Positions 6,852 to 13,759 of a stretch of 45,505 nucleotides of DNA are shown piece by piece. Each line of letters starts with the position of its first letter. Positions within the stretch are counted from its first letter, which is position 1. The DNA is taken from positions 1 to 45,505 of the IMG/VR virus record IMGVR_UViG_3300005647_000011; one strand, given 5' to 3'. Both the position numbers and the translations under genes were made by a program. The notes below the pieces were generated by a model. The model was not told the origin of the DNA, did not search any database, and saw only the letters and a program-made list of their open reading frames with translations. The stretch is from a virus.

Positions 6852-8156
6852 TTAAATCGCATCCACTTGCTCCATGACTCCTGTGCTGCCAAGAAAATCA
6901 AGATCAACACTTCCACGCCTCCCATGCCTATTCTTTTTGACATGGCAATCAAGACGTACCGCTTCACCTGCTGCCTGTTGCCTTTCAAATACTTCCGGCT
7001 CTTCCACTGCCGATAGCTCAATGGCCAAGTCTGCTGCTGCTGCGATGCCACCAGACCCCTTGAAACCCATAAGCTGCCGGCTACCATTCTTTGCTTGCTC
7101 ATTACTCACCTGTGACAAAACAATGATCGGTACTTGTAATTGCTTCGCGACATTCTGCAATCGTGTGATCGCAACGGTTGTCGTTTCATACTCTCCACGC
7201 GCATCTTTGACGTTTGCTAGTTGCAAAAAGTCTATGAAAAATAGATCAACCGGTTTTCTCATCATCTGGTTTTGCATTTCAATCACGATAGCCTCAAGAT
7301 TATTTTCTCGCTCATAAACCTCTGTCTCTGCAAGGATGAAATCATCCTTAGCAGCTTGTATTTCTTTCAACTCCTCCGGCGTACCTCCTGCTTTACGTAC
7401 CTTGTACATTGACGTATTTGCCATGATGCCAATTAAGCGTCCAAGAATATCTGTGCTTGTCATCTCTAGTGAGAAAAATACACATCTCTTACCCTGTCTG
7501 ATTGCATTGCCTAGTATGTTCAAACTAAAAGCTGTCTTACCTGTGTTGGTATATCCGCCAATGACCCATAGATGGCTTTTTCTAATACCATCTATCGCGC
7601 CATCAAGTTTTGAATACCCTGTAGAAATGCCGTGTATTTTTTGCCCTGCTGCCATGCGCTCTTGATATTCTTTCTCAAGAACCTCATACGCTTGCACGAC
7701 TGACTGCGCATCTGTTTTCTCATCTGTGCCTACTGACTCCGAGACCGCCAACACTTCACCTTGTGCTCTCTCGATAAGCTCCTGCGACTCGACTGTTACA
7801 TCCTGTGCAATTTCGTTTATGTTTTGCGCTGCTACTTGCAACCTTCTTTGGGTGGCTATCTTTTTCACCAACTTGGCGTAGTACCCAACATTGCTTGCTG
7901 ATACAACTGCTGCAAAACAATCTGCGATAAATGATGCCGGGACGTGTGGTACTTTTTCACTCAAGATCAACACGTCAATAGCAGATTGTGCATCAAACAA
8001 CTCCTCGATACCCTTGTACAATTCTTTGTAGTGTCCATCCGGGAGATCATCACTTGACATGATGTGTCGCACCAACGGTATCTGCTTGTTGTCCAAGATC
8101 AATGAGCCTATGATATTTCTCTGGTATTCAATTTCTGCATTTTGATTTTCGCTCAT
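6852..8156 (-). CDS. dnaB: Replicative DNA helicase, DnaB family
   Basis: Hexameric helicase that unwinds DNA at the replication fork. Its 434 residues match the family. The N-terminal helical domain (1-100) is followed by a linker and a RecA-like motor. Walker A is GGYTNTGKT (200-208). FFSLEM (227-232) is the usual H1a region. Walker B is VDLFFIDFLQL (303-313). VLSQVSNEQ (346-354) and GSGGIAAAADL (367-377) are the H3 and H4 regions, and a basic KNRHGRRG end follows. Its start overlaps the stop of the initiator gene by four bases, the usual loader-helicase pairing in phages. Confidence 0.95.
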   Translation of the reverse strand: MSENQNAEIEYQRNIIGSLILDNKQIPLVRHIMSSDDLPDGHYKELYKGIEELFDAQSAIDVLILSEKVPHVPASFIADCFAAVVSASNVGYYAKLVKKIATQRRLQVAAQNINEIAQDVTVESQELIERAQGEVLAVSESVGTDEKTDAQSVVQAYEVLEKEYQERMAAGQKIHGISTGYSKLDGAIDGIRKSHLWVIGGYTNTGKTAFSLNILGNAIRQGKRCVFFSLEMTSTDILGRLIGIMANTSMYKVRKAGGTPEELKEIQAAKDDFILAETEVYERENNLEAIVIEMQNQMMRKPVDLFFIDFLQLANVKDARGEYETTTVAITRLQNVAKQLQVPIIVLSQVSNEQAKNGSRQLMGFKGSGGIAAAADLAIELSAVEEPEVFERQQAAGEAVRLDCHVKKNRHGRRGSVDLDFLGSTGVMEQVDAI

Positions 8157-8875
8157 AAACGTACTTTGTTATCCTCTACCTCTTCACGTTCTGGGAAATC
8201 CTTATCAAGTGCGTTTCTGAGAAATGCTTTGTAGTTTTTGTATTTCCTACCCTTTGCCTCACAATATGTGTGTAGCTGCTCTGCCTTTTTCACAACCTGT
8301 TTTTGTGTCGCAACAAACTTGAGTGTAAAAATCTCAACATCCTCTGATGGCACGGCAAGCAAATATGCGCGGCTCTTGAAAAGCGGAATATCCTTTTTAC
8401 TCTCAATGGGGGCAACCCGAGAAAGAGACTCCGCCTTTTCTTCCCTCTCTCTATCCTTACCTAACCTAACCTTACCTATACTGGGTTGCCGTGTGGTTGC
8501 CATGTGGTTGCCATGTGGTTTCAGCCCTTTATTTAAGCTATATTTCTTCGTTTCACCGTCAATTTCTAGTTGGTTCATCTCATCTACCCACTGTGTCTTG
8601 GTGTACCTATCTTTGCGTATGAGGTTGTGGATTAACCAATGCTTTATTACGCATACACCAGACTCAAATTCCATGAGATAACGCTTTGCCATCAAGACTT
8701 TATAATCGTCCGGGGACGCTCCTATCATCTTGAGAATTGTCTTTGGCTTCGCTATGAAACCGTCATCATCAGCCCTTAACATTAAGTGGAAATATAGTGC
8801 CTGTGTGCTGCTTGGCATTTCCATAAATATGTCAGTGTCGATGATCTTGTCACTCATCATTCTTCTCTGTGCCAT
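8153..8875 (-). CDS. Phage replication initiator / helicase loader
   Basis: The start, MAQRRMMSDKIIDTDIFMEM then STQALYFHLMLRADDDGF, is the well-known N-terminal winged-helix signature of phage replisome organisers (O- or DnaD-like). A hydrophilic linker at about 100-165 contains repeats of small polar residues. A C-terminal domain (KVVKKAEQLHTYCEAKGRKY...) probably contacts helicase. It is directly upstream of dnaB and overlaps it by four bases. A strong hairpin lies 15 bases before its start (8891-8963). If the origin lies in this gene, as in lambda O, the codons 8430-8530 with three near-identical GGTTGCC(A/G)TGTGGTT units are the place to look. Confidence 0.85.
   Translation of the reverse strand: MAQRRMMSDKIIDTDIFMEMPSSTQALYFHLMLRADDDGFIAKPKTILKMIGASPDDYKVLMAKRYLMEFESGVCVIKHWLIHNLIRKDRYTKTQWVDEMNQLEIDGETKKYSLNKGLKPHGNHMATTRQPSIGKVRLGKDREREEKAESLSRVAPIESKKDIPLFKSRAYLLAVPSEDVEIFTLKFVATQKQVVKKAEQLHTYCEAKGRKYKNYKAFLRNALDKDFPEREEVEDNKVRL
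8478..8523. repeat. Short tandem repeat inside the initiator gene, possible origin iterons
   Basis: The sequence has three closely spaced copies of GGTTGCC(G/A)TGTGGTT-like units (gggttgccgtgtggttgccatgtggttgccatgtggtttc). In lambda and its relatives, the iterons bound by the O protein sit inside the O gene, so these may be the origin. The repeat also encodes part of the linker (PHGNHMATTRQP), so it could instead be a slipped coding repeat. Confidence 0.45.
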
Positions 8876-8890
8876 ATTATTTTTTTTACG

Positions 8891-8963
8891 TCCACCACCC
8901 TATCCGACCCACTACTTGCAATTCACTGACAAGCGTGAGACATGAGCCGGATGGGATGGTGGA
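8891..8963. repeat. Long inverted repeat upstream of the initiator gene
   Basis: Arms TCCACCACCCTATCCG (8891-8906) and CGGATGGGATGGTGGA (8948-8963) pair over 16 positions with one mismatch and one G-U; the loop is 41 bases. A T7 run follows on the plus strand only (8964-8970), so a terminator would act against antisense reading. In the sense direction the hairpin lies in the initiator leader and may control its translation. Confidence 0.7.
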
Positions 8964-8972
8964 TTTTTTTGC

Positions 8973-9365
8973 TTAGTACTCTGGGTCTGGGGTGGTTATT
9001 GCATACTCCTGTGCAAGAAACACCCTCACTTTTTCTATGTACTCGTTAAACTCTTTTGTGTTTAGCTTTGCTGTACTTGCAACTTGCGTAACATTTTTTC
9101 CAAGTATCACCTTCTCAGTTTTCAGAAATTCATTTGCAAGAAATGCGTGTACCTCATCCTTATCTGAATTGCTGTAGTCCATCAGCGATTGCACCAACAC
9201 ACCAAAGTAGTAATTGTTTTGCGCCTCAGTACGATTTTTAAACCACTTTTTTATTGAGATCATTACCACTTCACCATCGAGATTTCCGAGAACATCCCCC
9301 CATAGCCTGTTATTTTCAAGAACTATCTTGCCATTTTGTATTCTTGCCTTATGTTTGATTTCCAT
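8973..9365 (-). CDS. NinB-like recombination protein
   Basis: Residues about 38-75 read KKWFKNRTEAQNNYYFGVLV, then DEVHAFLANEF. The RT.aQN.YYFGV...EVH..L motif recurs in small phage proteins beside recombination genes and resembles the NinB group, which binds single-stranded DNA and can act with recombinases. I could not confirm catalytic residues. Position between SSB and the replication initiator fits a role in recombination or replication. A 14-bp hairpin separates it from the SSB gene. Confidence 0.6.
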   Translation of the reverse strand: MEIKHKARIQNGKIVLENNRLWGDVLGNLDGEVVMISIKKWFKNRTEAQNNYYFGVLVQSLMDYSNSDKDEVHAFLANEFLKTEKVILGKNVTQVASTAKLNTKEFNEYIEKVRVFLAQEYAITTPDPEY

Positions 9366-9398
9366 TTTTTCTCTTTAAACTGCTATCAGAATAGGCGT

Positions 9399-9440
9399 AT
9401 TGCCCCTAAAAATGATCTGTGTGAGCTTTTTAGGGGCAAT
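9399..9440. repeat. Perfect 14-bp inverted repeat between SSB and NinB-like genes
   Basis: ATTGCCCCTAAAAA (9399-9412) and TTTTTAGGGGCAAT (9427-9440) are perfect complements around a 14-base loop. No U run follows on either strand, so it is not a textbook terminator. It may protect or process the mRNA between ssb and the next gene. Confidence 0.8.
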
Positions 9441-9447
9441 GTATACC

Positions 9448-10365
9448 CTAGAACGGTACGTCCTCAATCTTTACCTCCTCATCCTCAGCAAACGCATCTG
9501 CCTCATACGCCTCAATAGGTGGCACTTCTGCTGCTTCTGTTGGTACACCTGTCTGCGTTGGCGGTGTTGGTGCTGCTGTCTGCGGTTGCGCTTGCTCTTG
9601 TACTGGGGGCGGTGTTGCTGCAACGGCTGCTACTGGCGCTGCCACTGCTGCTTGAGCTTGTGGTGCTGCAATTTGTGCTACCTTCACGCTTCTTGCTGCA
9701 TCACCTAACGCCTCACGTGCGCCGTCAAAGTTTTCATTCTGGCCACCATCTGTGAATGTTGCTACAAAGTTTTTCGTACCCTTATCATTCTCAAGCTCAA
9801 CAATTTTCATCACTGTCTTTACTTTCAATCTATTTGCATCCTCAAAGATGATTGTGCTTTTGGTATAGTCAAACCACTGACCCTGTGATTGTCCTGTGAG
9901 CTGCACTTTAAAAACTTCGTCACCAACTAGCACATATATAATTGATGCGTAGTCATAATGGTTTATTGTTTTTCCGCCAATGTCTTTGTGTGAGTGCCGT
10001 GTTTGAATTTCTTTATACGTACCTTGGTCAACAATTTTTTGTCGCTTTGAGCCTTTTAGGTACAGAAAAACTTGACCGTCATTACCACTTATAAACTCGT
10101 TTGAGTACCATGATGGTGTATTTATATCGTCTGTAAACGGTGAGCTGATTTGAGCGCGCGCCATGATAACAACTCCTTCAATTTGCTTTCCGAACTTCTG
10201 CCTCTCAAATAGTCCTTGTGGTGTTTTTGTTTTAACCACCCAATCACCTGTTTTGTTTGTGCCGTTTTTATCGTCACCGTTGTCCACTACCATCTTGCGA
10301 AAATACTGTATTGATGGGCTCACTCCCATTGCTTCTTGCTCTTCTGGTGTTAATGCTTGTGTCAT
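9448..10365 (-). CDS. ssb: Phage single-stranded DNA-binding protein (SSB-like)
   Basis: 305 residues. A beta-rich region at about 40-215 has the strand content of an OB fold. A Pro/Ala/Gln-rich linker (about 225-280) and an acidic tail follow, ending in EDVPF. This is the same layout as bacterial SSB, whose C-terminal tip (D-D-D-I-P-F) docks partner proteins. The neighbours (ERF, exonuclease, RusA) would all need such a partner. The OB domain is longer than in the E. coli protein and is not recognisable by eye alone, so the call rests on the tail, the linker and the context. Confidence 0.7.
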   Translation of the reverse strand: MTQALTPEEQEAMGVSPSIQYFRKMVVDNGDDKNGTNKTGDWVVKTKTPQGLFERQKFGKQIEGVVIMARAQISSPFTDDINTPSWYSNEFISGNDGQVFLYLKGSKRQKIVDQGTYKEIQTRHSHKDIGGKTINHYDYASIIYVLVGDEVFKVQLTGQSQGQWFDYTKSTIIFEDANRLKVKTVMKIVELENDKGTKNFVATFTDGGQNENFDGAREALGDAARSVKVAQIAAPQAQAAVAAPVAAVAATPPPVQEQAQPQTAAPTPPTQTGVPTEAAEVPPIEAYEADAFAEDEEVKIEDVPF

Positions 10366-10369
10366 AGAT

Positions 10370-11080
10370 TTATGATTTGTATGTGTTAATTAACCTGTAA
10401 ATTTTTATCTCTCCGTTAGAACTTTTTTGTAGGATGTCAGTGTTTTTGTCGTATTCATTTTCTTTAAGAAACTTCTGAAACGCTGCATCTTTCTTCACAT
10501 TCTCCATATCCTCTTTAGCTTGTTGTATTTTTTCCTCCTTCTCTTTTTCCAATCGCGCATCAAGGTCACTCTTAGCCTTAGCCTCTGCATCCTTTTGCAT
10601 TTGCTCGCGCTGCTTCTCTTGCTCAACTTTTTCCTCTTCCTCTTTTTTCTTTTGACCGATCTCTTCCAACTTCTCTAGCTTGAAAGCTCCGTATGCCGTC
10701 TCATCCATCGCAATCAACTCTTCGTCAGTGGCCTCAATACCCATCGCATCTAGCTCTGCTCTCCGCGCCGGGATAAACTCTTTGCGCACCTCCCGGGCTT
10801 CCTTCTCCTTAGCGACTGCGATAACTTCCTTCATTTTTTCCTCATGTGGCACGATCATGTCCAGTAGTGATTTTTCTTTCTCCAACACTACATTTTTAAT
10901 GTCGTTAGCCTCTTTACGCATTGCCTTCCCTGCCTTGGTAATTTCAATGCGATTGTCTGCTAGTACCTTCTTGATGTCTTTTACATCATCAAGATTTGAT
11001 ACATCCACCTCACTTGCTTGCTTTGCAATATTTGCAACCTCAGCAATTTTGTGGTCAAACTTTTCCAAGTCTAGTGTCAT
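10370..11080 (-). CDS. DUF1351-like coiled-coil protein of the recombination cassette
   Basis: 236 residues that are mostly long charged helices; residues 130-195 form a very strong coiled coil of Glu, Lys and Gln. Proteins of this type (DUF1351 group) are commonly found beside phage exonuclease and annealing genes, but have no proven biochemical role. It starts four bases inside the end of the exonuclease gene and ends four bases before ssb, so it is part of the cassette. Confidence 0.65.
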   Translation of the reverse strand: MTLDLEKFDHKIAEVANIAKQASEVDVSNLDDVKDIKKVLADNRIEITKAGKAMRKEANDIKNVVLEKEKSLLDMIVPHEEKMKEVIAVAKEKEAREVRKEFIPARRAELDAMGIEATDEELIAMDETAYGAFKLEKLEEIGQKKKEEEEKVEQEKQREQMQKDAEAKAKSDLDARLEKEKEEKIQQAKEDMENVKKDAAFQKFLKENEYDKNTDILQKSSNGEIKIYRLINTYKS

Positions 11081-11697
11081 ACTTTTTTATTTAGTTTTTT
11101 TAAGAACTCATCAACCATTTTTTCTCCTGCACGCAAGCCAATGAGTATGCGTTCGTATGCAACCTTGTCCGGCTCAATCCTTTTAATGAGTAATGATTGT
11201 GTAAAGTTGGGATTGTATAGCGCATAATCAGCCCATAGCCTGTTTGAGATCATCATTTGCATCTGTGTCTGCATGTAATGCGATCTCTCAACTTTTATCT
11301 CCGGGTAGGTGAATATGTGCGCCATATGTTTTGTGTCCATCATGCACTTGTACTCAGTCACACCATCCTCTCCAACAATCCCATCAAGACTCGCCCCGGC
11401 ACGCTTTGAGATTTTGTCGTTTACCATGAACCCAACCTCTGTCACTGTGTTACCAGTCTCAAGCTCATACATTGAGCGTGCTTCTGGCTCTAGCTCGTTA
11501 CCTCTGTCTGTGTGTTCGTTTCCAAAACTTGGCTTTGGTCTGCCTGTGTGGATTTCTGCTGCAAGCTCCATGCAATAGGTCTCAAGTCCTTTACCGTTAG
11601 CAGCAATCACCCCTGCTTTGGATGCTGTAAACATCCCTGCTCTGTCCTTAAACCACTGCTCTGTGCCTTGCTCTGCCTCAAAGATTTTTATAGCCAT
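11077..11697 (-). CDS. YqaJ-family recombination exonuclease
   Basis: Chews the 5' strand of DNA ends to give the single strands that the ERF partner anneals. At 206 residues it fits the family. The N-terminal signature TEQWFKDRAGMFTASKAG (12-29) is the usual E..W...R.G..TAS. The active-site core GASLDGIVGEDGVTEYKC (101-118) contains the metal-binding D105, E115 and K117 of the restriction-like D...ExK motif. It ends at the start of the DUF1351-like gene and begins two bases after the ERF gene. Confidence 0.88.
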   Translation of the reverse strand: MAIKIFEAEQGTEQWFKDRAGMFTASKAGVIAANGKGLETYCMELAAEIHTGRPKPSFGNEHTDRGNELEPEARSMYELETGNTVTEVGFMVNDKISKRAGASLDGIVGEDGVTEYKCMMDTKHMAHIFTYPEIKVERSHYMQTQMQMMISNRLWADYALYNPNFTQSLLIKRIEPDKVAYERILIGLRAGEKMVDEFLKKLNKKV

Positions 11698-11699
11698 GA

Positions 11700-12266
11700 T
11701 TATTTTTTAGCTTTTATCTCCGCGACACGATTTGCAACAAGCCTTCCAAACACTCCACCTCTACTCTTCAATGGCTCGTAATACTTTTTTAACTCCCCAA
11801 GGTCATCTATCGCATCTATCTCAGATTTCCATGTGGTTGCTTCGTCCTGTGTTTGGTCTTGCTGCGCATAGCTTTTTGTTTCTGTTGCTGCTACGGTGTT
11901 GTCTGGGTCAATTCCATCATCAATGAGAAACATCTTGCCTAGTGCATACTTAGCTGCATATGAGGACGATGAGCCTGTTACCTGTGCGTCAGACATGCCA
12001 ATCTCAAACTCCGGCTCTCTGGCATACGCTGAAACTCTTTTGTTTTCTCTGCCGTCAAGGTCAATGAGTGACACTGTTGCCTTGACATAGACACGTCCTG
12101 CAATCGCTAGTATTTCGTCATTGATATAAGCTGCGCACTTATGCTTTGCCAACAATGGCTTTAGTGCTGCCATAATCTCTTCTGCGTTTCGACTTTTAAA
12201 CTCCTTACCTTGCACCACCTTCTTTGGTACACGCAATTCTTGTTGTATTGCTAATAGTTTTTCCAT
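11700..12266 (-). CDS. erf: ERF-family single-strand annealing protein
   Basis: Anneals complementary single strands during phage recombination. It is 188 residues long. The N-terminal domain (1-115) has the ERF family pattern, with AALKPLLAKHKCAA at about 34-47, RVSAYAREPEFEIGMSDAQ at about 81-99 and VTGSSSSYAAKYALGKMF at 100-117. A flexible Gln/Thr-rich linker and a basic C-terminus follow. It is paired with the YqaJ exonuclease, a common phage recombination combination. The motif AAGAGACC directly abuts its start codon (12267-12274). Confidence 0.88.
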   Translation of the reverse strand: MEKLLAIQQELRVPKKVVQGKEFKSRNAEEIMAALKPLLAKHKCAAYINDEILAIAGRVYVKATVSLIDLDGRENKRVSAYAREPEFEIGMSDAQVTGSSSSYAAKYALGKMFLIDDGIDPDNTVAATETKSYAQQDQTQDEATTWKSEIDAIDDLGELKKYYEPLKSRGGVFGRLVANRVAEIKAKK

Positions 12267-12436
12267 GGTCTCTTTTTTAAATGTTGTTTATTTGATGTCC
12301 CGTAGATCATCCTGTGCACTGTCCTGCGAAATGAGCGCCAATACGATACTTCGTCTTGCTGTATTTCTTGGCACATCTCTTTAAGCTCACCCTCTAGCTC
12401 TTCAACCAGATCATTTTTGTTGTGTTCATCTATCAT
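12251..12436 (-). CDS. Hypothetical 61-residue protein
   Basis: Acidic N-terminal helix (NDLVEELEGELKEMCQEIQQ) followed by a basic segment (WRSFRRTVHRMIYG). It overlaps the start of erf by 16 bases. No family recognised. Confidence 0.55.
   Translation of the reverse strand: MIDEHNKNDLVEELEGELKEMCQEIQQDEVSYWRSFRRTVHRMIYGTSNKQHLKKRPWKNY
12267..12274 (-). repeat. AAGAGACC leader motif (erf)
   Basis: On the minus strand AAAAAAGAGACC is followed at once by the erf ATG. One of five copies of this 8-mer, all in leaders or intergenic DNA. Confidence 0.5.
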
Positions 12437-12440
12437 CTTT

Positions 12441-13022
12441 TTATTTCCAACATGACTTACTAGCGTTCCATTTTCTGAGATACCCTTTGTTTATATGGTG
12501 TATTGCCATACGCGTGGCTTTGGTTAAATCTGTCCTATCCTCAAGACCCCACGGCTCTCGCATCTGATGCGCACCCTCTAGCCATGTGCCACTAAGATAC
12601 TGAAACGCGCCAAGTGCACTTGAGTATGGATTTGGTATGTCCGGGCGGATAAGTCCTGTGTCTCTGTCACCGCTCTCACACTGCGCGATATGCACCAATA
12701 GATCAGCGTTCTCAAATCCTTCGTTCTTTGCCACACTTCGTATAACTTCCTCATATGTCATTTCTACGATCTCGACCACCTCTTCATGTACTCCGTGTGC
12801 TTTTGCGATTTGTATGATGTTCACGCCCTCAAATTGCGCGTATATGTAGTCAGTAAACTTTACGACTGATATATGCCATCCAAGGATTAAAGTGCTACAT
12901 GCTATCGCCATATTTGCTATCAGAAACGATGTGCTATTTCTTGTCCTCACTTCCTCTCGCACTCTGATCTTTATGGGTATATCGTCCTCAATCGCAAATG
13001 GGTCAACCGTCCTTTTAGACAT
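12441..13022 (-). CDS. Membrane-anchored lytic transglycosylase (SLT-like)
   Basis: Cuts peptidoglycan glycan strands. A cytoplasmic N-terminus (1-31) and one membrane helix (about 32-54) are followed by a helical stalk and a C-terminal domain from about residue 105. That domain has the lysozyme-like pattern AQCESGDRD (113-121), with E116 as the probable acid. SALGAFQYLSGTW (135-147) corresponds to the GxFQ...TW block. It is only the second gene of the early operon, unlike a lysis gene, so it may instead remodel the wall after entry or act as a host-modifying protein. Confidence 0.75.
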   Translation of the reverse strand: MSKRTVDPFAIEDDIPIKIRVREEVRTRNSTSFLIANMAIACSTLILGWHISVVKFTDYIYAQFEGVNIIQIAKAHGVHEEVVEIVEMTYEEVIRSVAKNEGFENADLLVHIAQCESGDRDTGLIRPDIPNPYSSALGAFQYLSGTWLEGAHQMREPWGLEDRTDLTKATRMAIHHINKGYLRKWNASKSCWK

Positions 13023-13032
13023 AAGCGTGATG

Positions 13033-13239
13033 TTAAAATTCTGTTACCTCTACGTTTTGACATGCGGGGCATGGGTCAATATCAACTCCAAGGCTAAAGA
13101 TTGATGCTGATACGTTTGTTACTTCACCGCTACCGCCACACACATCACACGTTGCCTCTTCCTCTTGCATTTGTAGGTCATATACAAAGTCCATAAATGC
13201 CTCTCTTCCTGTTATGAGGGGGCATTTGATTGCTTCCAT
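13033..13239 (-). CDS. Small zinc-ribbon protein, DnaJ-finger-like
   Basis: First gene of the early operon. 68 residues with two CxxC pairs, CDVCGGSGEV at 31-40 and CPAC at 57-60, spaced like half of a DnaJ zinc finger. A small helical N-terminus (REAFMDFVYDLQMQEEE) precedes them. Many phages encode such fingers near early promoters; function unknown. Confidence 0.65.
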   Translation of the reverse strand: MEAIKCPLITGREAFMDFVYDLQMQEEEATCDVCGGSGEVTNVSASIFSLGVDIDPCPACQNVEVTEF

Positions 13240-13308
13240 ATATCTTTTTGTAGTTGTATATCCTGCGTACAGTGCATAAAACTACAGTGAATTGTTATAA
13301 GTAAAGAC

Positions 13309-13339
13309 AAAAAAACACTAGATTTTTTTTCTAGTGTTT
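13309..13339 (-). terminator. Intrinsic terminator in the early leader
   Basis: Perfect 9-bp stem AAACACTAG/CTAGTGTTT (13313-13321 with 13331-13339), followed on the minus strand by seven T (13309-13315, partly in the stem). It either ends transcripts from the int/HTH side or attenuates the early promoter. Confidence 0.8.
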
Positions 13340-13501
13340 ATATAGTTTTAGTTGTAGGCCACCTATGCGACCAATATATTTTTATGTTATGTCGTAGCTG
13401 TGTACCCACTTACTGCGACTATATAACTCACTAGAGTATAGTCTTTACTCTACACGCCACCACGTGAGTGATGATTTATAGAGTAAAGATTAAATTGTTA
13501 A

Positions 13502-13509
13502 GGTCTCTT
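13502..13509 (-). repeat. AAGAGACC leader motif (early leader)
   Basis: On the minus strand GGAAAAAAGAGACC, 17 bases after the -10 of the promoter at 13527. One of five copies of this 8-mer. Confidence 0.5.
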
Positions 13510-13526
13510 TTTTCCTAACTTATAAA

Positions 13527-13554
13527 AGTATAACATATGCACAAAATCGTGCAA
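13527..13554 (-). promoter_or_regulatory. Candidate early promoter with extended -10
   Basis: On the minus strand: TTGCAC (13554-13549), a 16-base spacer, then TATACT (13532-13527), preceded by TGT (TGnTATACT). The -35 is weak but the extended -10 is good. It overlaps the start of the non-coding region, just after the HTH gene. Confidence 0.6.
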
Positions 13555-13555
13555 G

Positions 13556-13723
13556 CTATTTTTCCCCCTCTTTTTCCCCCTCACCTGTGGATAACTTTTT
13601 GAGATATGTTGTTATCGTTCTTTCAGTTTTTCCAGTAGCTAATGCCAATTCTTTTCTAGTTATACCGCCGTTCTTTATACGTTTGATCTTTTCTAAAAGT
13701 AGTATGTCTGTAGAGCGTGCCAT
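13556..13723 (-). CDS. 55-residue helix-turn-helix protein
   Basis: The reading frame MARSTDILLLEKIKRIKNGG... contains ITRKELALATGKTERTITTY, a clear HTH pattern (residues about 21-40), followed by a short acidic tail rich in Glu and Lys. It begins 36 bases after the integrase gene and its stop lies just before the early promoter. Position next to int makes a lysogeny or excision regulator the likeliest role, but it is much smaller than CI-type repressors, and I see no second repressor gene in the window. Its start has a weak A/T-rich leader. Confidence 0.7.
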   Translation of the reverse strand: MARSTDILLLEKIKRIKNGGITRKELALATGKTERTITTYLKKLSTGEGEKEGEK

Positions 13724-13759
13724 GTTTATATTTTCATTTATAATTTCTCTATTGTATCA

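Larger units (their letters stand above)
13240..13555. promoter_or_regulatory. 316-base non-coding control region before the early operon
   Basis: No open frame of note. It holds a promoter at the upstream end (13527-13554), a terminator (13309-13339) between that promoter and the first gene, and an AAGAGACC motif (13502-13509). Three copies of AGTAAAGA(C/T) are present: 13300-13308, the reverse strand of 13441-13449, and 13482-13490. There is also a small inverted repeat AGAGTA/TACTCT (13433-13451) and a direct repeat TACAGTG at 13268 and 13283. It fits an operator region, or less likely an origin or attachment site. Confidence 0.6.

Noticed and set aside
13586-13594. Perfect DnaA-box 9-mer TGTGGATAA
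   Set aside because: A single copy inside the coding sequence of the HTH gene (K-L-S-T-G). One match in this much DNA is expected by chance about a third of the time.
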